A DNA stretch of 64,000 bases, from NCBI RefSeq assembly GCF_003570885.1, contig NZ_QXJC01000004.1, positions 62,001 to 126,000 on the forward strand. Direction: 5' to 3'. The position numbers and the translations under genes were made by a program. This document shows, piece by piece, positions 35,326 to 43,858 of the stretch; the stretch's first letter is position 1; each line of letters opens with the position of its first letter. Under the pieces are notes generated by a model. It saw only the letters and a list, made by a program, of their open reading frames with translations. It ran no database searches and was not told the origin of the DNA. This DNA is from Simplicispira hankyongi. Its GTDB lineage: Bacteria > Pseudomonadota > Gammaproteobacteria > Burkholderiales > Burkholderiaceae_C.

Positions 35326-35802
35326 TTACTGCAGTTGGAAGGTCAGCGACTGGAGGTACTGCTTGCCGGCCTGCGGCTTGCCGGCATTGCCGGTCGTCAG
35401 CGGTATGCGGATTTCCGATGGGCTGTCGCGCATGTCTTCCACGGCAGCATCGATGTGGATTTCATAGCCCGCGTCAATCAGGGCATCGGCCAGGTTGGCC
35501 GTGACCTTGAGCGTGCGCCCCGCGCCCACGCTGGCACCGGTGACGCCGTTCAGGCGCTTGGCGTCACCGCTGGAGAGCCGGTTCCAGTCGGACAGGTGCT
35601 TGTAGTACTTGGCCTTGCCGCCAGCCACCCACAGCGTGCCGGCATACGCCCCTTTGGCGTCGGTCAGGTAGGCGGCCAGGTAGGCACCGTCGCCGCCGTA
35701 GTTTTTGAGCTGGGCGGTCAGCGTGACCTGGCGGCTGTGCGCCAGGGCGGGAACGGCCAGCGCACAGGCGGCGGCCAAGGTGGTCAAAAGAGGTTTGGAC
35801 AT
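35326..35802 (-). CDS. DUF2271 periplasmic protein with flavinylation-like motif
   Basis: A 158-aa exported protein: signal peptide MSKPLLTTLAAACALAVPAL cleaved near AHS, then a DUF2271 beta-sandwich. Residues 85-91 read NGVTGAS, which fits the ApbE target consensus Dxx(S/T)GA(T/S) except for Asn in place of Asp; Ser91 would carry FMN. It lies 11 bp upstream of the membrane flavoreductase and two genes from apbE, so it is the most likely FMN-bearing electron acceptor of this cluster. DUF2271 has been linked to flavinylation by comparative genomics, as I recall; this protein is unproven. Confidence 0.88.
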   Translation of the reverse strand: MSKPLLTTLAAACALAVPALAHSRQVTLTAQLKNYGGDGAYLAAYLTDAKGAYAGTLWVAGGKAKYYKHLSDWNRLSSGDAKRLNGVTGASVGAGRTLKVTANLADALIDAGYEIHIDAAVEDMRDSPSEIRIPLTTGNAGKPQAGKQYLQSLTFQLQ

Positions 35803-35822
35803 CGTGATGCTCCAGTGGGTGG

Positions 35823-36230
35823 TTACTCGATCTGGCCGCGCGGGGCGGTACCAGGGGTGAACAGTGGCGAAGGCGCATCAGCGCCGCCCGATTGCGGCGC
35901 TGCATGGTCGTGATTGCGATCGCGGTTGCGCTCGCGGGAACGCTGGCGATCCCCTTGCTTCATCTTCAACACCTTCAGGGTTTCCGGGTCGATCTTGGCC
36001 TTGAAGCTGCGGCCTTGGGCGTCCGTGCCGTGAATTTCGTAGCAGCCATCGTCGATTTTGAGTCGCTGAATCTGCCAGCCCTGCTGGGCCGCCATCTGGC
36101 GCACGGCCTCGCGCGACTGCCAGCGGTTGACCGGCGCATCGCAGTCGTCGTCGCTGGCATGCACCGGGGCCGCTGCCAAGCCCAGCCCCAGCAGGGCCAG
36201 GGCGGTGATGATTTTGAGTTTGTCTTTCAT
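35823..36230 (-). CDS. PepSY-domain periplasmic protein
   Basis: A 135-aa exported protein with a signal peptide (MKDKLKIITALALLGLGLAA, cleavage after VHA), followed by a PepSY-like domain (REAVRQMAAQQGWQIQRLKI, then DDGCYEIHGTDAQGRSFKAK) and a basic, Asp/His-rich tail (RNRDRNHDHAA). Cys-Asp-rich DDDCD and the single Cys in DDGCYEI may form a disulfide. AAAGGAG precedes the start. It is the first gene of the operon PepSY-DUF2271-flavoreductase-apbE; a 12-bp palindrome lies 25 bp upstream. Confidence 0.85.
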   Translation of the reverse strand: MKDKLKIITALALLGLGLAAAPVHASDDDCDAPVNRWQSREAVRQMAAQQGWQIQRLKIDDGCYEIHGTDAQGRSFKAKIDPETLKVLKMKQGDRQRSRERNRDRNHDHAAPQSGGADAPSPLFTPGTAPRGQIE

Positions 36231-36254
36231 GGCGACGCTCCTTTCGGTGAATCT

Positions 36255-36266
36255 AGGGTATACCCT
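36255..36266. promoter_or_regulatory. AGGGTATACCCT palindrome
   Basis: A perfect 12-bp palindrome upstream of the PepSY-DUF2271-reductase-apbE operon, partly matched by AAGGGTACA upstream of the divergent PepSY/two-component operon (37780). It is a candidate operator; the binding protein is unknown. Confidence 0.35.
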
Positions 36267-36309
36267 TGGCGCGGCCCCGCAAGCCCCGCCGCGCAAGGAA
36301 GGTGTTCAT

Positions 36310-37689
36310 TCAACGCATGGCAAACGATTCGCGGTGCAGGCGCCAGGGCTTGGGGCCGCGCGCGTGCTGGTGCAGCGCATCGCCCAGGCCCGGAGGACCG
36401 CAGAACCAGATGTCCAGCGGGCCGGGCACGGTCTGCAGATCCTGGGGCGTGAGGCGCTGCCCTTCGGCCTCGCTGTACACCGTGAGCTGCACCGGCGGCT
36501 GGGCCTGCGCGCAAAGCTTCTGCAGGCGAGGCAGCAGCGGGTCGCGCCGGGCGTCCCGGGTGCAGTAATGCATGTGGACGGCGGTGGCGCCAGATTTAGC
36601 GGCCACGCCCGGCTGGCGCGCCTCCAGCAGCGCCAGAAACGGCGTTACGCCCACGCCTGCGGCCACCCAGACCTGCTGGCGACGGCGGGAGCCTTTGCCG
36701 TGAAAGCGACCATAGGGGCCTTCGATGTCCACGCGCTGCCCGGCGTGCAGACGCTGGTGCAGGGTGCGGGTGTAATCGCCCAGCGGTTTGATCACCAGGC
36801 GCAGCAGGGGCTCACCCTCGGGGCTGTTGCCCAGCGCGTGCGGCGCGCTGGCAATGGTGAAGGGGTGGGCGCCTTCGGCAGCGTCAAAGCGCACAAAGAC
36901 GAACTGCCCCGCGCGGTGCCCCCGCCAGCTCTTTGGCATGGCGCAAATCACCTCAATGGGTGCGCCCGTGGGCGTGTCGCCCAGCACCGCTACCGACTGA
37001 ATACGCGCCACATGGCTGCGCGAACGCCCCACCCAGCCTGCCAGCGACCACAGCGCGGCCAGGCTGCCCAGTGCCAGCAGCGAGCCCATCAGCAGCCCCA
37101 GCGGCAGCGCCCAGAACGTGAGCGGCATCAGGGCCACCGCATGGAACACCAGCGCGAGGAACAGCACCGGCATCGCGCGGTGCAGGAGTCGCCAGTGCTT
37201 GTAGGGCAGCAAGCGCGAGAGCAGCGTGAGGGCCACCATGGCCAGCAGCAGGTAGAACGCCCACTCGCCCAGGTCCTTGGCAAAACCACGGGTATCGGTC
37301 AACCAAGGCAGCACGGCGTCGTGCCCGGGTTTGCCGGCGCGGCCCCAGAGCGTCTTGATCCAGCCGCTCGATTCCTTGGCGCCCCAATGGACGATAGCGC
37401 TCAGGGCTGCGGCAATGCCCGTCCATTTGTGCAAGCGGTAGACCTGGTCCATGCCGCCTAGCACACGGTCGAACAGCGGCAGGCGCAGGGCCAGCAGCAG
37501 GGCCAGCGCCATCAGGCCGATGCTCCACAGCCCGCTCAAATAGAGGGCGTGCCGGCGCAACTGCCACCATCCCACGGCGGCGCCTTGGGCATCAACCAGG
37601 GGCGAGCCCCCCAGATCGGCCGGCACGACCGCCATCCACGCCAGGGTGATGCCCAGCAACCAGATTCCCAGTGCTATTTTTGACCGCAT
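36310..37689 (-). CDS. Ferric-reductase-like membrane flavocytochrome
   Basis: A 459-aa inner-membrane oxidoreductase. Six helices with haem-ligand histidines (YRLHKWTGIAAALSAIVHWG; LPYKHWRLLHRAMPVLFLAL; ALVFHAVALMPLTFW) form the ferric-reductase transmembrane domain. The C-terminal half is an FAD/NAD(P)H reductase (FVFVRFD, HPFTIASAPH, VWVAAGVGVTPFLALLEARQ, FCGPPGLGDAL). It should move electrons from cytoplasmic NAD(P)H through haem to an external acceptor such as Fe(III) or a flavinylated protein. It is 79 bp upstream of the PepSY-DUF2271 operon on the same strand and divergent from the two-component operon. Confidence 0.92.
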   Translation of the reverse strand: MRSKIALGIWLLGITLAWMAVVPADLGGSPLVDAQGAAVGWWQLRRHALYLSGLWSIGLMALALLLALRLPLFDRVLGGMDQVYRLHKWTGIAAALSAIVHWGAKESSGWIKTLWGRAGKPGHDAVLPWLTDTRGFAKDLGEWAFYLLLAMVALTLLSRLLPYKHWRLLHRAMPVLFLALVFHAVALMPLTFWALPLGLLMGSLLALGSLAALWSLAGWVGRSRSHVARIQSVAVLGDTPTGAPIEVICAMPKSWRGHRAGQFVFVRFDAAEGAHPFTIASAPHALGNSPEGEPLLRLVIKPLGDYTRTLHQRLHAGQRVDIEGPYGRFHGKGSRRRQQVWVAAGVGVTPFLALLEARQPGVAAKSGATAVHMHYCTRDARRDPLLPRLQKLCAQAQPPVQLTVYSEAEGQRLTPQDLQTVPGPLDIWFCGPPGLGDALHQHARGPKPWRLHRESFAMR

Positions 37690-37758
37690 GAGGTGCTTCC
37701 CTTTTTTCGTTCCATGGCATTGTGGAAAATGCAGCTTGAACGCATGCTGAAAGACGCA

Positions 37759-37775
37759 TTCATCCTCCGTTCATC
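37759..37775 (+). promoter_or_regulatory. TTCATC direct repeat (response-regulator-type site)
   Basis: TTCATC-CTCCG-TTCATC: two identical hexamers exactly 11 bp apart, in the region between the divergent flavocytochrome and PepSY/RR/HK operons. This geometry is that of OmpR/PhoB-family binding sites; the adjacent regulator is the natural candidate. Confidence 0.45.
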
Positions 37776-37798
37776 ACCCCAAGGGTACAAACCGGCCC

Positions 37799-38170
37799 AT
37801 GGCCTCCTGCACCGCGCAACCCTTTCGCCGCCTGATGCTGCACAGCCTGGCCCTGTGTCTGCTCGGCGCCGGGCCGGTGCTGCACGCCGATGAGCGTGAG
37901 CATGGTGACCATGAGCTGGCGCGCCAGGCGCTCGAACAAGGCCGGGTGCTGCCTTTGCGGGCCGTGTTGGAAAAAATCGAACGCGATTACCAGGGCCAGG
38001 CGCTCAAGGTAGAGTTCGAGCAGGACGGCGGCCGCTTCCTCTACGAAATCCGATTGCTGCAGAACGATGGCCGCATCGTCAAGCTCAAGGTCGATGCCGT
38101 CGATGGCAAGGTGCTGGAGATCCAGCGCAAGGACCACGGAAAGGACAGGGATGCGCATCCTCGTCGTTGA
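37799..38170 (+). CDS. PepSY-domain exported protein
   Basis: A 123-aa protein with a signal peptide (FRRLMLHSLALCLLGAGPVL, cleavage after HA) and one PepSY domain (GRVLPLRAVLEKIERDYQGQ, then RFLYEIRLLQNDGRIVKLKV and DGKVLEIQRKD). PepSY proteins next to two-component pairs often modulate the kinase or bind metal or haem. It overlaps the regulator gene by 20 bp, so the three genes are translationally linked. Confidence 0.88.
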   Translation: MASCTAQPFRRLMLHSLALCLLGAGPVLHADEREHGDHELARQALEQGRVLPLRAVLEKIERDYQGQALKVEFEQDGGRFLYEIRLLQNDGRIVKLKVDAVDGKVLEIQRKDHGKDRDAHPRR

Positions 38171-38822
38171 AGATGAACCCACGCTGTGCGACCAACTGGT
38201 GCGCGCCATCACGGCCGCAGGGCACACGGTGGAAAGTGCCAGCGACGGCGTCAACGCCCATTACCTGGGCGACGTAGAGGACTTCGACGCCGTGGTGCTG
38301 GACCTGGGCCTGCCCGCACTCGATGGCCTGTCGGTGCTGCGCCGCTGGCGTGCGGCGGGGCGCACCATGCCAGTCCTTATCCTCACGGCGCGCAGCGCCT
38401 GGCATGAAAAAGTGGCCGGCATGGATGCCGGCGCGGACGACTACCTGGCCAAACCCTTTCACATGGAAGAGTTGCTGGCGCGCCTGCGCGCCTTGCTGCG
38501 GCGACTGGGTGAGCACAGCAGCGCGCAATGGCAATGCGGGGCCATCTTGCTCGACACACGCCAGGCCCGCGTGCTGGTGGACGGCCTGCCCCTGCAACTG
38601 ACCAGCCATGAGTTCAAGCTGCTGTCGCTGCTCATGCAGCGCAAGGGCGAAGTGCTTTCGCGCACCGAACTGTCCGAGCACCTCTACCCGCAAGACGCCG
38701 ACCGCGATTCCAACACCATCGAAGTCTTCGTCGGCCGCCTGCGCAAGAAGCTGCCCACCGGCAGCATCGAAACCGTGCGGGGCCTGGGCTACCGCTTGGT
38801 TGACGTGGGCCACTCGGCGTGA
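38151..38822 (+). CDS. OmpR-family response regulator
   Basis: A 223-aa regulator. The receiver begins MRILVVEDEPTLCDQLVRAI, with phospho-acceptor Asp in DAVVLDLGLPALDGLSVL (about residue 51), Thr in ILTARSAW and Lys in DYLAKPFHMEELL. The C-terminal winged helix ends TVRGLGYRLVDVGH. It resembles the PmrA/QseB/PhoP group. The next gene starts at its stop (GTGA overlap). Confidence 0.93.
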   Translation: MRILVVEDEPTLCDQLVRAITAAGHTVESASDGVNAHYLGDVEDFDAVVLDLGLPALDGLSVLRRWRAAGRTMPVLILTARSAWHEKVAGMDAGADDYLAKPFHMEELLARLRALLRRLGEHSSAQWQCGAILLDTRQARVLVDGLPLQLTSHEFKLLSLLMQRKGEVLSRTELSEHLYPQDADRDSNTIEVFVGRLRKKLPTGSIETVRGLGYRLVDVGHSA

Positions 38823-40189
38823 GAACGGGGTCGCTGCGCCTGCGCCTGCTGGCCGGCACACTGGCCTGGATGCTGCTGGCCATTGTCCTGGTGGGCTGGG
38901 GCCTGCGCGGCTTGTTTCAGGACCACGTCACCCAACAATTGCAGGCGCAGTTGGTGATGCAGCTCGACCATTTGAGCGCTTCCGTCGATTGGGTCCCACC
39001 CGGCCACGTCACGATCAGCCCCATGGCGGCAGACCCGCGCCTGGCACAGCCCTTGTCGGGCCTGTACTGGCAGATTGACCGGCTGGGCGCGGCGCCCCAG
39101 GCGGGCGTGGCGCGCTCGCGCTCGCTGTGGGACCAGGTGCTGCGCTTGCCCGATGCGCCAGCGTCCTACCCGGCTGGCGGCTACAGCGTTCTGCCACTGC
39201 AGGACGCCCAGGGCCACGCCTTGCTGGCCGTGGCACGCACCCTGCAACTGCCCGAGGACGACGCGCCCCTGCTGCGCCTGGTGGTGGCGGGCGACAAAGC
39301 CCTGCTGGCCGAACCCCTGCAGCGCTTTACCCGCATGCTGCTCATCGCCCTGGGCCTGCTGGCGCTGGGCCTGGCGCTTGCCGTGGCCGTGCAATTGCAA
39401 TTGGCACTGCGGCCGCTGCAGCTCCTGCGCGCGCGCTTGGCCGCCGTGCGCAGCGGCGCCGCCGGGCAGCTCGAAGGCAGCTTCCCCCAAGAGCTGCAGC
39501 CGCTGGTCAACGAATTCAACCACGTGCTGCGCGAGAACGCCGACATGGTGCAGCGCGCCCGCACCCAGGCCGGCAACCTGGCCCATGCCGTGCACACGCC
39601 GCTGTCCATCCTGGCCAATGCCGCCGCGCAAGAACGCAGCCCGCTGGCGCTGCTGGTGCAAGAGCAGGTGGCCAGCGCACGCCGCCAGGTCGATTACCAC
39701 CTGGCCCGTGCGCGCGCCGCCGCCGCCGTGCGCGCCACCGGCCTGCGCACCCCGGTGCTGCCGCCGCTGCGCGCGCTGCTGCGCACCATGCAGCGCCTGC
39801 ATGCAGAGCGGCATCTGGCGTTTGAACTCGCGCCCCAGGCGCAGGACGGGGCCTTTCGCGGCGAGGAGCAAGACCTCTACGAACTGCTGGGCAACCTGAT
39901 CGACAACGCCGGCAAATCGGCGCGCCAACGCGTGGTGGTCGATGTGCAATCGTCGCAGGGGCAGCTGTGCTTCACCGTCGATGACGACGGCCCTGGCATT
40001 CCCGAGGAAGAGCGCGAGCACATGTTCGAGCGCGGCGTGCAGCTCGACGAGCAGCGGCCCGGCTCCGGCCTGGGCCTGGACATCGTGCGCGCGCTGGCCG
40101 AGACCTACGGCGGCAGCGTGCAGGCCCTGGCCTCGCCCCTGGGCGGTGCCCGCCTGCGGCTGTGCCTGCCCATGGCCGCTGACGCGTAG
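38819..40189 (+). CDS. Sensor histidine kinase (PhoQ/PmrB-like)
   Basis: A 456-aa membrane kinase. Helices at residues about 10-32 and 170-192 flank a periplasmic sensor of about 135 aa, followed by HAMP. The phospho-acceptor region reads NLAHAVHTPLSILANAAAQE, close to the PhoQ-type H box rather than the common SHELRTPL. N box: LLGNLIDNAGKSAR; G1: DDDGPGIPEEE; G2: GSGLGLDIVRALAE. The GTG start overlaps the regulator's stop. With the upstream PepSY gene it likely senses an envelope or metal/redox cue controlling the flavin island. Confidence 0.92.
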   Translation: MRTGSLRLRLLAGTLAWMLLAIVLVGWGLRGLFQDHVTQQLQAQLVMQLDHLSASVDWVPPGHVTISPMAADPRLAQPLSGLYWQIDRLGAAPQAGVARSRSLWDQVLRLPDAPASYPAGGYSVLPLQDAQGHALLAVARTLQLPEDDAPLLRLVVAGDKALLAEPLQRFTRMLLIALGLLALGLALAVAVQLQLALRPLQLLRARLAAVRSGAAGQLEGSFPQELQPLVNEFNHVLRENADMVQRARTQAGNLAHAVHTPLSILANAAAQERSPLALLVQEQVASARRQVDYHLARARAAAAVRATGLRTPVLPPLRALLRTMQRLHAERHLAFELAPQAQDGAFRGEEQDLYELLGNLIDNAGKSARQRVVVDVQSSQGQLCFTVDDDGPGIPEEEREHMFERGVQLDEQRPGSGLGLDIVRALAETYGGSVQALASPLGGARLRLCLPMAADA

Positions 40190-40258
40190 GCGCGATGGCC
40201 AGGGTATGCAGAGCTTCGTCCGAATTGGTTTGAATTTTGAATAGAACCATGCTCCATG

Positions 40259-40303
40259 GCATGCCTGATAAGCGCTACATGCTATCTATCTAATAGCATT
40301 CTC
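40259..40303. repeat. Dispersed AGCGCTT-family copy, degenerate
   Basis: CTGATAAGCGCTACATGCTA followed by TCTATCTAATAGCATTCTC, between the kinase and GNAT genes; it retains one good AAGCGCT arm and the A/T-rich tail. Confidence 0.5.
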
Positions 40304-40368
40304 CAGCCAATGCCAGACCCGAAAGCGCTTACCGCGCCAGCCGCCAAACCCCTGCCACCCCACCGAGA

Positions 40369-40872
40369 ATGACCGCCGTCCCCCGCCCTCTCACCCTGCA
40401 AGACCTGCCCGGCCTGCTGGCGGTGCAGCGCGCCTGCTATGGCGCTGGCTATATCGAAAGTGCCTCGGTCTATGCACGCCGCCTCGCCAGCCCGGCGCAA
40501 TGCTCATGGGTGATCGAGCAGGCGGGCCGCATCTGCGCCTACCTTGCCGCCTATGGCTCGGCCCAGGGCAAAGTGACACCGCTGCATGGCGATTTCGAGG
40601 TCGCGGATTCGCCCGACACGCTGTATCTGCACGACTTGGCCGTCTTGCCTGAATTTTCCGGGCAGGGCCTGGCGCAGGCACTGCTGGCGCTGTTGTGGCG
40701 CAGCGCAGTGGCGCGTGGCCTCACCCGCTCGGCGCTGGTGGCGGTACAGGGCTCGCAAGGCTTCTGGGAGCGGCGCGGCTATGCCGTTGCCCCGTTGCAA
40801 GATCTGGAGCAACGCCGACGTCTCGCTGCTTATGGCCAAGGCGCTGTGTACATGTTGCGGACGCTCAATTGA
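40369..40872 (+). CDS. GNAT-family N-acetyltransferase
   Basis: A 167-aa acetyltransferase. The core strand and acetyl-CoA loop are visible: YLHDLAVLPEFSGQGLAQAL (Q/RxxGxG/A motif as EFSGQGLA), then LLALLWRSAVARGLTRSALV and the C-terminal GSQGFWERRGYAVAPL. The substrate is unknown. The gene is convergent with the LysE exporter; the two stop codons touch. Confidence 0.9.
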   Translation: MTAVPRPLTLQDLPGLLAVQRACYGAGYIESASVYARRLASPAQCSWVIEQAGRICAYLAAYGSAQGKVTPLHGDFEVADSPDTLYLHDLAVLPEFSGQGLAQALLALLWRSAVARGLTRSALVAVQGSQGFWERRGYAVAPLQDLEQRRRLAAYGQGAVYMLRTLN

Positions 40873-41484
40873 TCAACGCGTCATCGGCAGCGCCACACCC
40901 ATGGCCGCAAAGGCACCGCCACAGACGCGGTTGAAGCGCTTGCCATAGCGCTCCAGCACCGGGCGAATGCGGTGCGCCATGCGGGCGAGCAGCACTTCCA
41001 CCCCACACTCGATCACCGCAAACGTGCCGGCCATGACCACGAACTGCAGCCACAGGCTGCGCGCCGGGTCAAGAAACTGGGGCAGAAAGGCGCCGTAGAA
41101 CAGCAGCGCCTTGGGGTTGGACACCGCCGCGAACAGCCCCTGGCGAAACAACTGGCTGCGGCGCGGAAACGGTGTGTCCGCGCTGGGCTGGAGCTGCAGT
41201 GGCGGCGCGCGCCAGAGCTGGATGCCCAGCCATACCAGGTACGCGCCACCGACCCACTTGAGCACCAGCAGCGCGCTGGCCGAGGCCTGTAGCAACGCGC
41301 CAATGCCCAGCATGGAGAGCGCGATCACCGCCACAAAACCCACGGCGCCGCCCGCCACGCTCCAGCGTGTGCGGCGGTGGCCGTGCAGGGCGCCATTGGT
41401 CAGCGCCAGCAGGCTGTTGGGGCCGGGCGTGAGCGAGAGGCCCACCGCCGCGACGAGATAGATCAACCAGGTATGCCAGGCCAC
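40873..41484 (-). CDS. LysE-family translocator (RhtB-like)
   Basis: A 203-aa inner-membrane exporter with six helices. The LysE/RhtB signature is near the N-terminus (VGLSLTPGPNSLLALTNGAL), followed by GAYLVWLGIQLWR and the second conserved region GLFAAVSNPKALLFYGAFLP. Members export amino acids or homoserine lactones. It starts with GTG at 41484 (VAWHTWLIYL). It is divergent from the nudJ-mnmA pair. Confidence 0.9.
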   Translation of the reverse strand: MAWHTWLIYLVAAVGLSLTPGPNSLLALTNGALHGHRRTRWSVAGGAVGFVAVIALSMLGIGALLQASASALLVLKWVGGAYLVWLGIQLWRAPPLQLQPSADTPFPRRSQLFRQGLFAAVSNPKALLFYGAFLPQFLDPARSLWLQFVVMAGTFAVIECGVEVLLARMAHRIRPVLERYGKRFNRVCGGAFAAMGVALPMTR

Positions 41485-41591
41485 AAATCACCTCCTGCCA
41501 CGCCGTGCAAGCGGGCGCGTGCTGTCAGTATAGAAAGCCCTGCTGCGGGTGGTCAAAAACGCGGGTTCAGCCAGTTCAGGATAATCCTGCC

Positions 41592-42080
41592 ATGCCCAAT
41601 CGCTGGAAACCCAACGTCACCGTCGCTGCCATCATCGAGCAGGACGGGCGCTTCATGCTGGTCGAAGAAGAAACCGCCGACGGACTGAAGCTGAACAACC
41701 CTGCCGGCCACCTCGACCCCGGCGAATCCCCCGTGGACGCCTGCGCGCGCGAGGCGCTGGAAGAAACCGCGCACGACTTCACGCCCACGGCCCTGGTCGG
41801 CATCTACCTCAACCGCTTCACGCGCACGCGTTCCGGCGACGACATCACCTACCTGCGCTTTGCCTTCACCGGCACGCTGGGCGCGCACCACGCCTGGCGA
41901 GCGCTCGACGACGGCATCGTGCGCACCGTGTGGCTCACACTCGATGAACTGCGTGCCACGCAGGAGCGCCACCGCAGCCCGCTGGTGCTGCAGTGCATCA
42001 CCGACTACCTGGCCGGCAGGCGCTACGCGCTCGAACTGGTACACACCGACGCCAGCGTACTGAACCATGTCGCTGCCTGA
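41592..42080 (+). CDS. nudJ: NUDIX hydrolase (NudJ-like)
   Basis: A 162-aa hydrolase. The NUDIX box GX5EX7REUXEEXGU is recognisable in [20 protein letters not shown] followed by TAHD, a slight variant at the box end. NudJ removes phosphates from thiamine pyrophosphate precursors and nucleotides in E. coli, where it also lies directly upstream of mnmA. That synteny, and the 14-bp overlap with mnmA here, support the name. The start at 41592 matches the family start [14 protein letters not shown]. Confidence 0.88.
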   Translation: MPNRWKPNVTVAAIIEQDGRFMLVEEETADGLKLNNPAGHLDPGESPVDACAREALEETAHDFTPTALVGIYLNRFTRTRSGDDITYLRFAFTGTLGAHHAWRALDDGIVRTVWLTLDELRATQERHRSPLVLQCITDYLAGRRYALELVHTDASVLNHVAA

Positions 42081-43206
42081 ACCGACTGGCCGGCGCCAGC
42101 GCATCGTTGTCGGCCTCTCGGGCGGGGTGGATTCGGCCGTCACCGCCTGGCTGCTCAAATCCATGGGGCACGAGGTGGTCGGCATCTTCATGAAGAACTG
42201 GGAAGACGACGACGACAGCGAATACTGCTCGTCCAACGTCGATTTCGTCGATGCCGCCGCCGTGGCCGACGTGATCGGCATCGAGATCGAGCACGTCAAC
42301 TTTGCCGCCGAATACAAGGACCGCGTGTTCGCCGAGTTCCTGCGCGAATACCAGGCCGGCCGCACGCCCAACCCCGATGTGCTGTGCAACGCCGAGATCA
42401 AGTTCAAGGCCTTCCTGGACCACGCCATGCGCCTGGGCGCCGAGAAGATCGCCACGGGCCACTACGCCCGGGTGCGCCAGAGCAGCGACACCGGCCTGTT
42501 CGAACTGCTTAAAGGCCTGGACACCACCAAGGACCAGAGCTACTTCCTGCACCGCCTGACCCAGGCGCAGCTCGCCAAGACCTTGTTCCCGGTGGGCGAA
42601 CTGCGAAAAACGGTGGTACGCCGCATCGCCGCCGACATCGGCCTGCCGAACGCCAAAAAGAAAGACTCGACCGGCATCTGTTTCATTGGCGAGCGGCCGT
42701 TTCGCGAGTTTCTCAACCGCTACATCGCACACGCGCCTGGCCCCATCCAGGACGAACGCGGCCGCACGCTGGGCAAGCATGTGGGCCTCTCGTTCTACAC
42801 CCTGGGCCAGCGCCAGGGCCTGGGCATTGGCGGCGTGAAGGAGAAGGGCGCCCAGCGCGGAGCGGGCGAGCACGCACCCTGGTTCGTGGCGCGCAAGGAG
42901 CTGGACAAGAACACCTTGCGCGTGGTGCAGGGACACGACCACCCCTGGCTGCTGTCGCACCAACTGGCCGCGCAGGACGTGAGCTGGTGCGCAGGCCATG
43001 CCCCCGCGCCGGGAGCCTACACCGCCAAGACGCGCTACCGCCAGCAGGACGCAGCCTGCACGCTACAGGCGCTGCCCGACGGTTTTGCACTGCGCTTTGC
43101 CGAAGCCCAGTGGGCTGTGACGCCGGGGCAAAGCGCCGTGATCTACGACGGTGAGGTCTGCCTGGGCGGCGGGGTGATCCAGAGCGCGGCAGTGCACACG
43201 CCCTGA
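42067..43206 (+). CDS. mnmA: tRNA-specific 2-thiouridylase
   Basis: A 379-aa cytoplasmic enzyme that thiolates U34 of tRNA(Lys, Glu, Gln). The PP-loop is [17 protein letters not shown] near residue 14, the first catalytic Cys lies in [15 protein letters not shown] (about residue 107) and the second in [17 protein letters not shown] (about residue 205). The C-terminal beta-barrel closes with [20 protein letters not shown]. All key residues are present and length is normal. It is co-transcribed with nudJ. Confidence 0.97.
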   Translation: MSLPEPTGRRQRIVVGLSGGVDSAVTAWLLKSMGHEVVGIFMKNWEDDDDSEYCSSNVDFVDAAAVADVIGIEIEHVNFAAEYKDRVFAEFLREYQAGRTPNPDVLCNAEIKFKAFLDHAMRLGAEKIATGHYARVRQSSDTGLFELLKGLDTTKDQSYFLHRLTQAQLAKTLFPVGELRKTVVRRIAADIGLPNAKKKDSTGICFIGERPFREFLNRYIAHAPGPIQDERGRTLGKHVGLSFYTLGQRQGLGIGGVKEKGAQRGAGEHAPWFVARKELDKNTLRVVQGHDHPWLLSHQLAAQDVSWCAGHAPAPGAYTAKTRYRQQDAACTLQALPDGFALRFAEAQWAVTPGQSAVIYDGEVCLGGGVIQSAAVHTP

Positions 43207-43221
43207 ACCAGCACCTCGCGC

Positions 43222-43686
43222 TCAGCGCGGTGTGCCGAAATCCTCAGGCATTTGCACCGCGACCACCTCGCCGCGTGCGGTGACTACGCCGTTGGCGCTC
43301 ACGGTCGTCTCCACCACCACCTTGCGGCCCTTGATTTCCTTGACGCGTCCGCGGATCTCCAGCTCCACGATGGGCGTGGGTTTCTTGAAATCCACATGCA
43401 GCGAGCCGGTCACGAAGCGGAATGCGGGCTGCGAGCTCATCTCGCGGCCCTCGCTGCGGTACATCGCGGCGGCGGCCGTGCCGGTGCTGTGGCAGTCGAT
43501 CAGCGAGGCAATCAGGCCGCCATAGGCAAAGCCCGGCACCGAGGTTTCCCAGGCCTGCGGGGTATAGCGGGTCACCGTTTCATCGCCCTCCCAGAAGGTG
43601 CGAATGCGGTGGCCGTGCTGGTTTTGGCTACCGCAGCCATAGCAGTGCGAGACGTTTTCGGGGTAATAGTCTTGAAAGGCTTTCAT
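43222..43686 (-). CDS. PaaI-type hotdog thioesterase
   Basis: A 154-aa hotdog-fold protein with the HGGxxxxxxD-like segment as AYGGLIASLIDCHSTGTAAA around residue 58, and FVTGSLHVDFKKPTPIVELE in the second half. The N-terminal CYGCGSQNQHGHRI, a small Cys-rich motif, is typical of this subgroup. It should hydrolyse acyl-CoA thioesters; substrate unknown. The start at 43686 follows AGAGAACCC. It is convergent with mnmA. Confidence 0.85.
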   Translation of the reverse strand: MKAFQDYYPENVSHCYGCGSQNQHGHRIRTFWEGDETVTRYTPQAWETSVPGFAYGGLIASLIDCHSTGTAAAAMYRSEGREMSSQPAFRFVTGSLHVDFKKPTPIVELEIRGRVKEIKGRKVVVETTVSANGVVTARGEVVAVQMPEDFGTPR

Positions 43687-43858
43687 GGGTTCTCTTGGGT
43701 TTGCAAATAGGTCACATGGTTTGCGCCGCGTAGCTGCAGCCGTGCACGCCGGCATCGGTGTTGACACTGTGGTTAGCCATCTGTGCAAAGCGTGACCCCA
43801 CGCACACGGCACCGGTGCCGCTGCGGGGCATGCACAGCGCAAGCGGTACAACAGCGGC

